A DNA stretch of 64,000 nt from the NCBI RefSeq assembly GCF_900156315.1, contig NZ_FTNI01000015.1:1-64000 (forward strand), written 5' to 3'. The notes under the pieces were generated by a model that saw nothing but the letters and a program-made list of their open reading frames with translations, searched no databases and was not told the origin of the DNA. The translations under genes and the position numbers were made by a program. This DNA comes from Microbispora rosea (GTDB lineage Bacteria; Actinomycetota; Actinomycetes; Streptosporangiales; Streptosporangiaceae). This document shows positions 1-7,935 of this stretch, one piece after another (positions within the stretch are counted from its first letter, which is position 1; each line of letters starts with the position of its first letter).

Positions 1-384
1 GCCGTCGGCACGCCCACGAGAGTCGTCAGCGTCAACCAGGCGTGCCCGGCCACGCCGTTCATCCCGGCCTACCAAGGCGTGAAGGTCGAGTGCGGCAAGC
101 CCGGCGAGGACTACGCGGCCGGACGTACCGTGCCGGTCCGCGGAAACGCCCGAGCGGTCGTCCCGCCGGACGCCGTCACCGCGAGCGGCAGCGGCCTCGA
201 CCCGCACATCTCCGTCGCCTACGCCGAACTGCAGGCCCCCCGAGTCGCCAGGGAACGAGGGCTGGACGTACACAGGGTGCGGGCCCTGATCGCGGAGCAC
301 ACCACCGGCAGGGCGCTCGGGTTCATGGGCGAGCCCGGCGTGAACGTGCTGGAGCTCAACCTGGCCCTCGACAGGAAGAGGTGA
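1..384 (+). CDS. kdpC: Potassium-transporting ATPase subunit C, 3' part (5' end outside window)
   Basis: The reading frame is open from the first base and ends with TGA at 382-384. The translation carries the KdpC C-terminal signature [13 protein letters not shown] followed by [11 protein letters not shown], and ends with the typical [14 protein letters not shown] tail. KdpC is the single-span membrane subunit that stabilises the KdpFABC high-affinity K+ pump. The N-terminal membrane helix and the start codon lie upstream of the window. The gap to kdpD is 6 bp, so the two are almost certainly cotranscribed. The call is firm because the signature and the neighbours agree. Confidence 0.95.
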   Translation, partial: AVGTPTRVVSVNQACPATPFIPAYQGVKVECGKPGEDYAAGRTVPVRGNARAVVPPDAVTASGSGLDPHISVAYAELQAPRVARERGLDVHRVRALIAEHTTGRALGFMGEPGVNVLELNLALDRKR

Positions 385-390
385 GCGGCC

Positions 391-3063
391 ATGCCACGCG
401 GGCGGCTGCGGATCTACCTCGGCGCGGCACCCGGGGTCGGCAAGACGTACGCCATGCTGTGCGAGGGGCACCGCCGCGGGGAACGCGGTACGGACGTCGT
501 GGTCGGCCTAGTGGAGACCCACGGCCGCGCACGCACGGCGCAACTGCTGGAGGGGCTGGAGATCGTCCCCCGCCGAACCCTGACCTACCGGGGTGCGGCT
601 TTCACCGAGATGGACGTCGACGCCGTCATCGCCCGGCGCCCGCGCGTCGCCCTGGTCGACGAGCTGGCGCACACCAACGTGCCCGGCTCACGCAACGCCA
701 AGCGCTGGCAGGACATCGACGAACTCCTCGACGCCGGGATCGACGTGATCTCCACGGTCAACATCCAGCACCTGGAGTCGGTCAACGACGTCGTCCAGCA
801 CATCACCGGCATCCCCCAGCGGGAGACCGTGCCCGACGAGGTCGTACGGCGGGCCGACCAGGTCGAGCTGGTCGACATGACTCCGGAGGCGCTGAGGCGG
901 CGGCTCGCGCACGGCAACGTGTACATGCCGGAGAAGGTGGACGCCGCGCTCGCCAACTACTTCCGGGTCGGCAACCTCACCGCGCTGCGCGAGCTGGCCC
1001 TGCTGTGGCTCGCCGACGAGGTGGACGAGCAGCTCGACCGCTACCGCGCCGAGCACGGCATCGCCGACACGTGGGAGGCGCGCGAGCGGGTCGTCGTCGC
1101 CCTGACCGGGGGACCGGAGGGCGACACCCTGGTCCGGCGGGCGGCCCGCATCGCCGCCCGCACCAAGGGCGCCGACCTGCTCGCCGTGCACGTCACCCGG
1201 GCCGACGGGCTCGCCGGAGGCGACCCGGCACTGCTGGCCCGCCAGCGTGCCCTCGTCGAGAGCATGGGCGGCACCTACCACCAGGTGGTGGGCGACGACG
1301 TGCCGCGGGCGCTCCTGGAGTTCGCCCGCGGCGTCAACGCCACCCAGCTCGTGCTCGGCGCCTCCCGGCGCGGCCGGTTCGCCCAGATCTTCAGCAGGGG
1401 GGTGGGCGTCGAGACGACCGCCAGGTCCGGCTCGATCGACGTCCACATGATCACGCATGAGCAGGCGAAGAAGGGGCGGGAGCGCCCGCAGCGGTCGCGG
1501 GCGGCGCTCACCCGGCAGCGCAGGCTGACGGGGTGGGCCGTCGCGCTCACCGGCCTGCCGCTGCTCACCGCCGTCCTGCTTCCCTTCCGGGGCACGCTGG
1601 CGCTGCCGAGCTTCATCCTGCTGTTCCTGACCACCGTCGTGGGCGTGGCGCTGATCGGCGGCATGTGGCCGGCGATCACGGCGGCGGTCGCCGGCTCCCT
1701 GCTGCTGAACTTCTTCTTCACCCCGCCGACGCACACCCTGACGATCGCCAATCCGGAGAACTTCTTCGCCCTGGTCGTCTTCGTGTTCGTCGCGGCGGCG
1801 GTCAGCATGATCGTGGACGTGGCGGCCCGCCGTACGAGGGAGGCGGCCCGCGCCGGGGCGGACGCGGAGATCCTGTCCGCGCTGGCCGGGCACGTGCTGC
1901 GCGGCGAGGCCGCCGTGCCCTCCCTGCTCGCGCGTACGCGGGAGACGTTCGGCCTGGTCTCGGTCACCCTGCTGGAACGGCGGCCCGAGGCGGGGCAGGG
2001 ACCGGACGACCGGTCCGACCCCTCCTCCTGGCGGATCGTCGCCACCTCGGGGGGAGAGCCGTGCACCTGCCCGGACGCCGCCGGCATCGACGTGGACATC
2101 GACGGCGATCTCGTGCTCGCCGCGCGCGGCAGGCTGCTCGACGCGTCCGAGCGCCGCGTGATCGAGGCGTTCGCCGCGCAGGTCGCGGTGGCCCTGCGGC
2201 AGGAACGGCTGGAGGAGGAGGCCGGGCAGGCCAGGCCGCTCGCGGAGGCCGACAGGATGCGCACCGCGCTGCTCGCGGCGGTCAGCCACGATCTGCGCAC
2301 CCCGCTGGCCGCCGCGAAGGCCGCAGTGGAGAGCCTGCGCGCCACCGACGTCGAGTGGTCCGCGGAGGACCGCGCCGAGCTGCTGGAGACCGCGGACGAG
2401 TCGCTGGCCAGGCTCGACCGCCTGGTGGCGAACCTTCTCGACATGAGCCGCCTGCAGGCCGGGGTACTCGGCGTGGCCGCCCAGCCGGTCGCCGTCGAGG
2501 AGGTCGTGCCCCGGGCGGTCGACGACATCGAGCCGCTCACCGCCGAGGTGAAGATCGACATCCCGCACGACCTCCCCGAGGTCGTCGCCGATCCGGCGCT
2601 GCTGGAGCGGGTGCTCGCCAACCTCGTCGCCAACGCCGTCCGCTACACCCCCGCCGGGGAGAGCGTGCTCGTCACCGCCAGCAGATACGGCAACCGGGCC
2701 GAGGTCCGGATAATCGACCGCGGGCCCGGTGTGCCGCGCGACGCCTACGACCGGATCTTCCTGCCCTTCCAGCGGCTGGGGGACCGGGACAACCACAGCG
2801 GGGTCGGACTGGGCCTGGCCCTGGCACGCGGACTGACCGAGGCGATGGGAGGAGAGTTGACGCCCGACGAGACGCCCGGGGGAGGGCTCACCATGATCCT
2901 GACCCTGCCCGTCGCCGTACACCTCCACGACCTGCGTGAGAGCCCGGCGGAACACGGCGGTTCCCGGGGGCTCGACGGTTCTCCGGATCTCGACGGTTCT
3001 CCGGATCTCGACGGTTCTCCGGATCTCGACGGTTCTCCGGATCTCGGCGGTGGAGCGCCGTGA
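391..3063 (+). CDS. kdpD: Osmosensitive K+ channel sensor histidine kinase KdpD
   Basis: 890 residues, the usual KdpD length. The KdpD domain begins at once with a Walker A-like GAAPGVGKTYAML (about residues 11-23). A USP-like domain follows (about 230-345), then four hydrophobic segments (about 375-475), a GAF-like region, and the kinase core. The phospho-acceptor is His633 in SHDLRTPL; the N box (NLVANAVRYTP) is near 747 and the G box (GVGLGLALA) near 803. KdpD senses K+ limitation and osmotic stress at the membrane and phosphorylates KdpE. The C terminus carries an unusual hexapeptide repeat (DLDGSP). The stop overlaps the kdpE GTG by 4 bp, implying translational coupling. Confidence 0.97.
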   Translation: MPRGRLRIYLGAAPGVGKTYAMLCEGHRRGERGTDVVVGLVETHGRARTAQLLEGLEIVPRRTLTYRGAAFTEMDVDAVIARRPRVALVDELAHTNVPGSRNAKRWQDIDELLDAGIDVISTVNIQHLESVNDVVQHITGIPQRETVPDEVVRRADQVELVDMTPEALRRRLAHGNVYMPEKVDAALANYFRVGNLTALRELALLWLADEVDEQLDRYRAEHGIADTWEARERVVVALTGGPEGDTLVRRAARIAARTKGADLLAVHVTRADGLAGGDPALLARQRALVESMGGTYHQVVGDDVPRALLEFARGVNATQLVLGASRRGRFAQIFSRGVGVETTARSGSIDVHMITHEQAKKGRERPQRSRAALTRQRRLTGWAVALTGLPLLTAVLLPFRGTLALPSFILLFLTTVVGVALIGGMWPAITAAVAGSLLLNFFFTPPTHTLTIANPENFFALVVFVFVAAAVSMIVDVAARRTREAARAGADAEILSALAGHVLRGEAAVPSLLARTRETFGLVSVTLLERRPEAGQGPDDRSDPSSWRIVATSGGEPCTCPDAAGIDVDIDGDLVLAARGRLLDASERRVIEAFAAQVAVALRQERLEEEAGQARPLAEADRMRTALLAAVSHDLRTPLAAAKAAVESLRATDVEWSAEDRAELLETADESLARLDRLVANLLDMSRLQAGVLGVAAQPVAVEEVVPRAVDDIEPLTAEVKIDIPHDLPEVVADPALLERVLANLVANAVRYTPAGESVLVTASRYGNRAEVRIIDRGPGVPRDAYDRIFLPFQRLGDRDNHSGVGLGLALARGLTEAMGGELTPDETPGGGLTMILTLPVAVHLHDLRESPAEHGGSRGLDGSPDLDGSPDLDGSPDLDGSPDLGGGAP
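2971..3042 (+). repeat. 18-bp tandem repeat in the 3' end of kdpD
   Basis: Four head-to-tail 18-bp units begin at 2971, 2989, 3007 and 3025, with the core CTCGACGGTTCTCCG spaced by GAT; a degenerate fifth starts at 3043. The units are identical at the DNA level and encode DLDGSP. The repeat lies after the conserved kinase core and directly before the KdpE start. Identity at synonymous positions suggests recent slippage rather than selection on the protein. Confidence 0.95.
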
Positions 3064-3728
3064 GCCGGATCCTCGTCGTCGACGACGAGCCGCAGATCCT
3101 GCGCGCGCTGCGGATCAACCTGGCCGCGCGCGGATATGAGGTCGTCGTCGCGGTGGACGGCGGCTCCGCGCTGCGCGAGGCCGCGGACCGGCGTCCCGAC
3201 CTGATCGTGCTGGACCTCGGGCTGCCCGACATGGACGGGGTCGAGGTCATCCACGGCGTACGCGGCTGGAGCAGCGTGCCGATCATCGTGCTGTCGGGGC
3301 GCACCGGCAACCAGGACAAGATCGACGCGCTGGACGCCGGCGCGGACGACTACGTCACCAAGCCCTTCGGGGTGGACGAGCTGCTGGCTCGCGTGCGCGC
3401 GGTGACCCGGCGCACCGGCTCCCGGGAGAGCGAGCCCGCCCGCGTACGGGTCGGGGAGCACGTGATCGACCTCGCCGAGAAGACCGTCTCCGGCGACGTA
3501 CGGCTGACGCCGACCGAGTGGCACATCCTCGAACTCCTCGTGCGCAATCCCGGCAAGCTGATCAGCCAGCGGCAGCTGCTGAGCGAGGTGTGGGGTGCGC
3601 AGTACGTCAAGGAGACGCACTACCTGCGGCAGTACATGGCCCAGCTCCGGCGCAAGCTGGAGAAGGAGCCCGCCCACCCCACCCACCTGATCACCGAGCC
3701 GGGCATGGGCTACCGCTTCACTCCCTGA
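3060..3728 (+). CDS. kdpE: KDP operon response regulator KdpE
   Basis: 222 residues with an OmpR-type layout. The receiver domain carries the acidic pair VDDE (D8, D9), the phospho-acceptor Asp52 in VLDLGLPDMDG and the conserved Lys near 102 (TKPF). The winged-helix DNA-binding domain (about 130-222) includes LTPTEWHILELL and ends GYRFTP. The GTG start at 3060 overlaps the kdpD stop. The product activates the kdpFABC operon, whose kdpC lies just upstream here. The order kdpC-kdpD-kdpE is the usual actinobacterial one. Confidence 0.97.
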   Translation: MSRILVVDDEPQILRALRINLAARGYEVVVAVDGGSALREAADRRPDLIVLDLGLPDMDGVEVIHGVRGWSSVPIIVLSGRTGNQDKIDALDAGADDYVTKPFGVDELLARVRAVTRRTGSRESEPARVRVGEHVIDLAEKTVSGDVRLTPTEWHILELLVRNPGKLISQRQLLSEVWGAQYVKETHYLRQYMAQLRRKLEKEPAHPTHLITEPGMGYRFTP

Positions 3729-3827
3729 CGGCCGCACTCCGACGTCGTGCCGCGGCGGCCCTTCGACCGCTCCGGCACGGCGCTCCGATACGACGCTTCG
3801 GGACGGCGCTTCGGAGGAGGACGCTCT

Positions 3828-3867
3828 GGGACGCGTCGGGACGGGCTGGGACGGCTCGGGACGGGTT
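3828..3867 (+). repeat. 10-bp periodic GGGACG repeat
   Basis: GGGACG recurs with exact 10-bp spacing at 3828, 3838, 3848 and 3858, with a further copy at 3800 and a looser one near 3883. It lies in the 210-bp gap between kdpE and the next small gene. No convincing gene is seen in that gap. The period matches one helical turn, but it may be only a slippage-prone sequence. Confidence 0.7.
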
Positions 3868-3938
3868 CGGGGAAGGGAGCGTCGGGACGCCTCGCGGGGG
3901 CGGAACTGTCGGTCGGGTGCGGAAGAATCGCCTTCATC

Positions 3939-4151
3939 ATGACCACCACCACCGCGCCGACGAATCCCGCGCCGACCATCCCCGCGCAGGCGGACGTGCC
4001 CGCACGTTCCCTGCCGGTCGAGCTCGTCGACGGCCCGGGGGGCGGGCTCTACCTGCTCCCCTTCGCGCCGCTCACCCCGGACGACTGCGAGGCCCTGTCC
4101 GTGCTCCTCGCCGCCCGTGCCGCCGCCGTACGCCGGAGGGAATCCGCATGA
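3939..4151 (+). CDS. Small hypothetical protein coupled to a TmrB-like ATPase
   Basis: 70 residues from the ATG at 3939. The N-terminal half is Thr/Pro/Ala-rich. The second half is GGGLYLLPFAPLTPDDCEAL, followed by an Ala/Arg-rich helix. The stop overlaps the next gene's ATG (ATGA at 4148), so the two are translationally coupled. A longer frame opens upstream, but it is made of the GGGACG-rich spacer, so the ATG at 3939 is preferred. I do not recognise the family; the context suggests a partner of the ATPase. Confidence 0.6.
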   Translation: MTTTTAPTNPAPTIPAQADVPARSLPVELVDGPGGGLYLLPFAPLTPDDCEALSVLLAARAAAVRRRESA

Positions 4152-4669
4152 TCGTCTGGTTGAACGGGACGTTCGGCGCGGGGAAGACCACCACGTCGGC
4201 GGAGCTCGTGCGGTTGATCCCGGAGGCTCATTTCTTCGACCCCGAGCAGGTGGGCATCATGCTCAGGCATGCCACGGGCCTGCCCAAGGTCGAGGACTTC
4301 CAGGACTGGGCGCTCTGGCGGACGCTCGTCGTGGAGACCGTCACGCGTCTGGCCGGGCAGCTCGGCGGCGTCCTCGTCCTGGCCCAGACCGTCCTGGTCG
4401 AGGACTACTGGCAGGAGATCCGCGCGGGCCTGGAGACGGCGGGCATCCCGCTGCACCACTTCGTGCTCCACGCCGACCGGGCCACGCTCGTCCGCAGGAT
4501 CGAGGGGGACCCGCAGCTGCCCCCGTCATGGCGGCTGGACCATCTGACGGCCTACCAGGACGCACTCCCCTGGCTCAGCCGGGAGGCACGGATCGTCGAC
4601 ACGACGCACCTCCCCCCGACCGGGGTCGCGGCGCACATCGCCGCCGCCGTCACACCCGATCGGACCTGA
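4148..4669 (+). CDS. AAA-family ATP-binding protein, TmrB-like
   Basis: 173 residues. It starts MIVWLNGTFGAGKTTTS, a P-loop (residues 7-14) at the very N terminus. A later DFQDWALWR stretch resembles Bacillus TmrB, the tunicamycin-resistance ATP-binding protein; both have an N-terminal WxNGxFGxGKT followed by a DPE and then a WR motif. The C-terminal half has a predicted LID-like Arg-rich segment (HADRATLVRRIEGD). It is probably a small P-loop kinase or resistance ATPase. The substrate is unknown, and tunicamycin resistance is not shown by sequence alone. Confidence 0.75.
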   Translation: MIVWLNGTFGAGKTTTSAELVRLIPEAHFFDPEQVGIMLRHATGLPKVEDFQDWALWRTLVVETVTRLAGQLGGVLVLAQTVLVEDYWQEIRAGLETAGIPLHHFVLHADRATLVRRIEGDPQLPPSWRLDHLTAYQDALPWLSREARIVDTTHLPPTGVAAHIAAAVTPDRT

Positions 4670-4822
4670 CCCGCCTGATTTTCAGCTCGATGAGATGAGC
4701 CCCTAGCGCCTGACGTAAGTGAGCCATGGTCAGTGTGGCGCGGATCACATCGGGCGCATGTCACGAACGGGCGGGCCGCTTCCATCTGCTGGTCGTCAAC
4801 GGTCAGACGAGGAGGCGGAACG

Positions 4823-6025
4823 ATGAGCGCACAGCACGAAGCCGGTATGGCGACCACCCACCGAGTGGTGATCCTGGGTGCGGGATACGCGGGCCTGTCC
4901 ACGGTGATCCAGCTCGCGTCGAGGGTCGGGCCGGGCGAGAACATGCGGGTCACCCTGGTGAACGCGCAGGAGCGGTTCACCGAGCGGCTGCGGCTGCACA
5001 TGACGGCGAGCGGGCAGCGGCTCGCCGAGCTGAGCATCCCCGAACTGCTGGAGGGCACGGGCGCGCACTTCGAGCGCGGGTGGGTGACGGCGGTGGACGT
5101 GAACGCGAAGACCGTGCGGATCGACGACGAACGCGTCCTGCCCTACGACACGCTGGTGTACGCGCTGGGCGGCGTGACCGACACGGCGGCGGTCCCGGGG
5201 GTCGAGGACCACGCGTACACCCTGAACAGCGCCCAGGACGCCGAGGTGCTGGCCGACCGGCTGTCGCGGCTCGGCAGGGGCACGGTGGTGGTCGTCGGCA
5301 GTGGGCTGACCGGCGTCGAATCGGCCGCGGAGATCGCCGAGCGGCACCCGGAGCTGAACGTCGTGCTGCTGGGCCGCGGCGAGCCAGGGGCGGCCATGAA
5401 CCCGAAGGCCAGGGCATACGTCCGGGCCGCGCTCGACCGCCTGAAGGTGGAGGTGCGCAGCGGGGCCGAAGTGGTGAAGGTGCTGCCCGGCACGGTCGAG
5501 CTGGCCGGCGGGGAGAGCGTGGCGGCCGACGCGGTCCTGTGGACGAGCGGCACGCGGGTGTCGCCGCTGGCGTCCGCCGCCGGGCTGACCGTCGACGAGC
5601 ACGGCCGGATCGTCACCGACGCCGCGCTGCGGTCGGTGTCCCACGCCGAGGTGTACGCCGTGGGTGACGCGGCGGCGATCCGCCAGGGGTACGGCGTCAT
5701 GCACGGCACCTGCCAGAGCGGCATGCCGACCGGTGTGCACGCCGCGCTGTCGATCCTCCGGGAGCTGAAGGGCAAGCGGCCCAAGCCGTTCCGCTTCGGC
5801 TACTACCACACGCCGGTCAGTCTGGGCAGGCACGACGCGGTCGTGCAGTTCACCCACCCCGACGACAGCCCCCGGCGGCTGTACCTGACAGGCCGCGTCG
5901 CCGTCCGATACAAGGAGACGGTGACTGCCGCACCGTGGCCCACGTGGGGCCGCATGAAGAAGATGCCCGCCTCGGGCGTGTTCTGGCCCCGCGGGGGCCG
6001 CTTCACCCGCGTCCGGGAGGCGTGA
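4823..6025 (+). CDS. FAD/NAD(P)-dependent oxidoreductase, NDH-2-like
   Basis: 400 residues from the ATG at 4823, preceded by GGAGG at 4811. The N-terminal FAD-binding motif GAGYAG is at 19-24. A second dinucleotide motif VVVVGSGLTGVESA lies near 156 and the FAD-contact motif YAVGDAAAI near 277. The layout fits type II NADH dehydrogenase-like flavoproteins, but no C-terminal membrane anchor is obvious. The stop (TGA 6023-6025) overlaps the start of the ECF41 sigma factor by one base. ECF41 factors are commonly cotranscribed with redox enzymes, so this is probably part of that sigma factor's unit. Confidence 0.88.
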   Translation: MSAQHEAGMATTHRVVILGAGYAGLSTVIQLASRVGPGENMRVTLVNAQERFTERLRLHMTASGQRLAELSIPELLEGTGAHFERGWVTAVDVNAKTVRIDDERVLPYDTLVYALGGVTDTAAVPGVEDHAYTLNSAQDAEVLADRLSRLGRGTVVVVGSGLTGVESAAEIAERHPELNVVLLGRGEPGAAMNPKARAYVRAALDRLKVEVRSGAEVVKVLPGTVELAGGESVAADAVLWTSGTRVSPLASAAGLTVDEHGRIVTDAALRSVSHAEVYAVGDAAAIRQGYGVMHGTCQSGMPTGVHAALSILRELKGKRPKPFRFGYYHTPVSLGRHDAVVQFTHPDDSPRRLYLTGRVAVRYKETVTAAPWPTWGRMKKMPASGVFWPRGGRFTRVREA

Positions 6026-6978
6026 TGACCCAGCCCCCCGAGATGACCCGGCCCCCGTACCTGACCGAGACCGCCGACCTCGACCAGCAGGTGTTCGTCC
6101 AGCACCGGAACCTGCTGTTCTCGGTGGCCTACCGCTTCCTCGGAAGCGCGGCCGACGCCGAGGACGCGGTCCAGGACGCCTGGCTCAACTGGTCGGCGGC
6201 CGACCGTTCGCAGGTGGCCGACCCGAAGGCGTACCTGACGCGGATCGTGTCGAACGTGGCGCTGGAACGGCTGCGCTCCATGCAGCGCAAGCGTGAGGCC
6301 TATGTGGGGCCGTGGCTTCCGGAGCCCATCCTGACCAGCGGAGACACCGCCGAGACCGTCGCGGACGCCGAGTCGGTGTCGATGGCGATGCTCGTCGTGC
6401 TGGAGACGCTGAGCCCGCTCGAGCGTGCGGTGTTCGTGCTGAAGGAGGTCTTCGACTTCAGCCACGCCGAGATCGCGGAGGCGGTCGAGCGGTCCGAGGC
6501 CGCCGTGCGGCAGGCCGCGCACCGCGCCCGCGAGCACGTGCGGGCCCGGCGGCCGCGCTTCGCGACGGACCGGTCGCGGCAGCGTCAGGTCACCGAGCGG
6601 TTCTTCGCCGCCGCCACCGGCGGTGACGTGAACGCCCTGATGGAGCTGCTGTCCCCGGACGTCACCCTGTGGACCGACGGCGGCGGCAAGGTCCGCCAGG
6701 CCCTGCGCCCGGTCGTGGGCGCGGCGACGGTGGCCGCCTGGTTCGCGGCCGTCGGCACGGTCAGCTACCAGGGCGTCGAGCCCGCCGACATGAACGCCGA
6801 GCTCGTCGAGATCAACGGCGGTCCCGGCATCGTCTTCAGCGCTCCGGGTCGCGTGGTCGCCACCGTCACCTTCGATTTCGACACCGACGGCCGGATCACC
6901 ACCATCCACAACGTGGCCAACCCGGACAAACTCCGAGCGGTCGCCGATGGCACCACCCGCAGCCTCGGGACGCGCTGA
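6025..6978 (+). CDS. sigJ: ECF RNA polymerase sigma factor, ECF41/SigJ type
   Basis: 317 residues. Sigma region 2 (about 20-90) and region 4 (about 125-180, with SHAEIAEAVERSEAAVRQ) are followed by a SnoaL-like C-terminal domain. The three ECF41 hallmark motifs are all present: WLPEP in the linker (97-101), DGGGK (218-222) and NPDKL (299-303). In this group the fused C-terminal domain modulates activity and no anti-sigma gene is needed; none is seen here. The ATG overlaps the oxidoreductase stop. The target promoters are not evident from this window. Confidence 0.93.
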   Translation: MTQPPEMTRPPYLTETADLDQQVFVQHRNLLFSVAYRFLGSAADAEDAVQDAWLNWSAADRSQVADPKAYLTRIVSNVALERLRSMQRKREAYVGPWLPEPILTSGDTAETVADAESVSMAMLVVLETLSPLERAVFVLKEVFDFSHAEIAEAVERSEAAVRQAAHRAREHVRARRPRFATDRSRQRQVTERFFAAATGGDVNALMELLSPDVTLWTDGGGKVRQALRPVVGAATVAAWFAAVGTVSYQGVEPADMNAELVEINGGPGIVFSAPGRVVATVTFDFDTDGRITTIHNVANPDKLRAVADGTTRSLGTR

Positions 6979-7048
6979 GCACCGGCCTCCGGCAGGCGCG
7001 GCGGCGACGGCCGCCGCGCCCGGCGACGAGGCCGTCAACGAACGCGGC

Positions 7049-7756
7049 TCAGCACACGCAGCAGGTGGAGCAGGGCTCGGCGTCCGGCAGCGTGATCCAC
7101 AGGCAGCACGTGCGGCGGCGATATCCGTCGCCGTCGGGCGCGAGCAGTCCGGCCACCGGCGGCCCGATCTCGTCCAGCAGGCGGGCCGCCTCGGCGTACG
7201 ACCCGAGCGTGAGCAGCGGGTGGGCGAACGCCTCCGCGGTGGAGCCCCACAGGGTGCGCTCGCCCACCTTGGTCAGGGTGCTGAGCGTCCTGACGAACGG
7301 ATACTGGCTCTCCAGGAGCGCCTCCCCGATGGCCGCCGCGAGGCCGGGGACGACGACGGTGCCCTCGGCCCCGGCCAGCGGGTCGCCGGGGAGCACGGCC
7401 ACGGTCACCCGCGACGCCGCGACCGTCACTCCGGCGGCGGACGGCCTGACCAGCGTGTCCTCCAGGCGCATCAGCGGCACCCGGCGGCCGAGCCCCCAGC
7501 CCAGGGCCATCGGCATCGTGTGCCAGTAGCCGTAGGTCTTCCACAGCAGCGCCGCCGCCACGTGACGCGGCGCGCTCCAGCGTCCGGCCGTCTCGTCCAC
7601 CAGCGCGAGCAGACCCTCGTACGGCTCCCGCACCAGGTCGGCGGCGGGGACCCAGCCGGGGGAGTCGTCGGCGACCAGCCTGGGCAGGACCCCCAGCACG
7701 CCGCCCCGCTCCGCCGCGAGGCCTTCCAAGTGGCTGGAAAGGGCGTCGAGCAGCAC
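7049..7756 (-). CDS. FhuF-like ferric siderophore reductase (2Fe-2S)
   Basis: 235 residues from a GTG at 7756 with AAGGAG six bases upstream. The C terminus contains the FhuF-type cluster CCx10CxxC (CCLWITLPDAEPCSTC), which binds a [2Fe-2S] centre, followed by one more cysteine pair. Such cytoplasmic proteins reduce the ferric siderophore after import, releasing iron. It is the last gene of the minus-strand run of permease, permease, ATPase and a 45-residue frame, which supports the role. The divergent iron box would place it under iron control. Confidence 0.88.
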   Translation of the reverse strand: MLLDALSSHLEGLAAERGGVLGVLPRLVADDSPGWVPAADLVREPYEGLLALVDETAGRWSAPRHVAAALLWKTYGYWHTMPMALGWGLGRRVPLMRLEDTLVRPSAAGVTVAASRVTVAVLPGDPLAGAEGTVVVPGLAAAIGEALLESQYPFVRTLSTLTKVGERTLWGSTAEAFAHPLLTLGSYAEAARLLDEIGPPVAGLLAPDGDGYRRRTCCLWITLPDAEPCSTCCVC

Positions 7757-7772
7757 TCCGCACTCCTTGATG

Positions 7773-7910
7773 TCAGTGGTGGTCTCTGGCGAGGAAGAGC
7801 AGCCGGGCCCGGTCGAGGGCCGTGACCCGTCCCTGGGCGAAGGCCAGTTCGTACGGATCGCCCGCGCGTGGATGGGGGGTGCCCCAGGCGTCCCGATACA
7901 GCCTGCTCAC
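7773..7910 (-). pseudogene. 45-residue frame resembling the N terminus of penicillin acylase
   Basis: GTG at 7910 with GGGAG upstream, stop at 7773. The translation contains LYRDAWGTPHPRAGDPYELA then FAQGRVTALDRAR. This matches the start of penicillin-acylase-family Ntn hydrolases (pattern RDxWGxPHxRA...FAQGxVxAxDR), which run to several hundred residues. Here the frame stops after 45, and no acylase continuation is seen because the FhuF-like gene begins 17 bp later. Related acylase genes lie beside hydroxamate siderophore loci in other actinomycetes. It is either a truncated remnant or a small protein kept by the operon; the family match is by eye. Confidence 0.6.
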
Positions 7911-7935
7911 GACGCCGCTCCCGGCGGAGTCCGCA

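Noticed and set aside
688-2955. Long open frame on the minus strand opposite kdpD
   Set aside because: It is the antisense of a clearly coding G/C-rich gene; the translation is Gly/Arg/Gln/His-rich with no family motif.
2971-3042. CRISPR-like array
   Set aside because: The units are directly adjacent, in frame within kdpD, and have no spacers.
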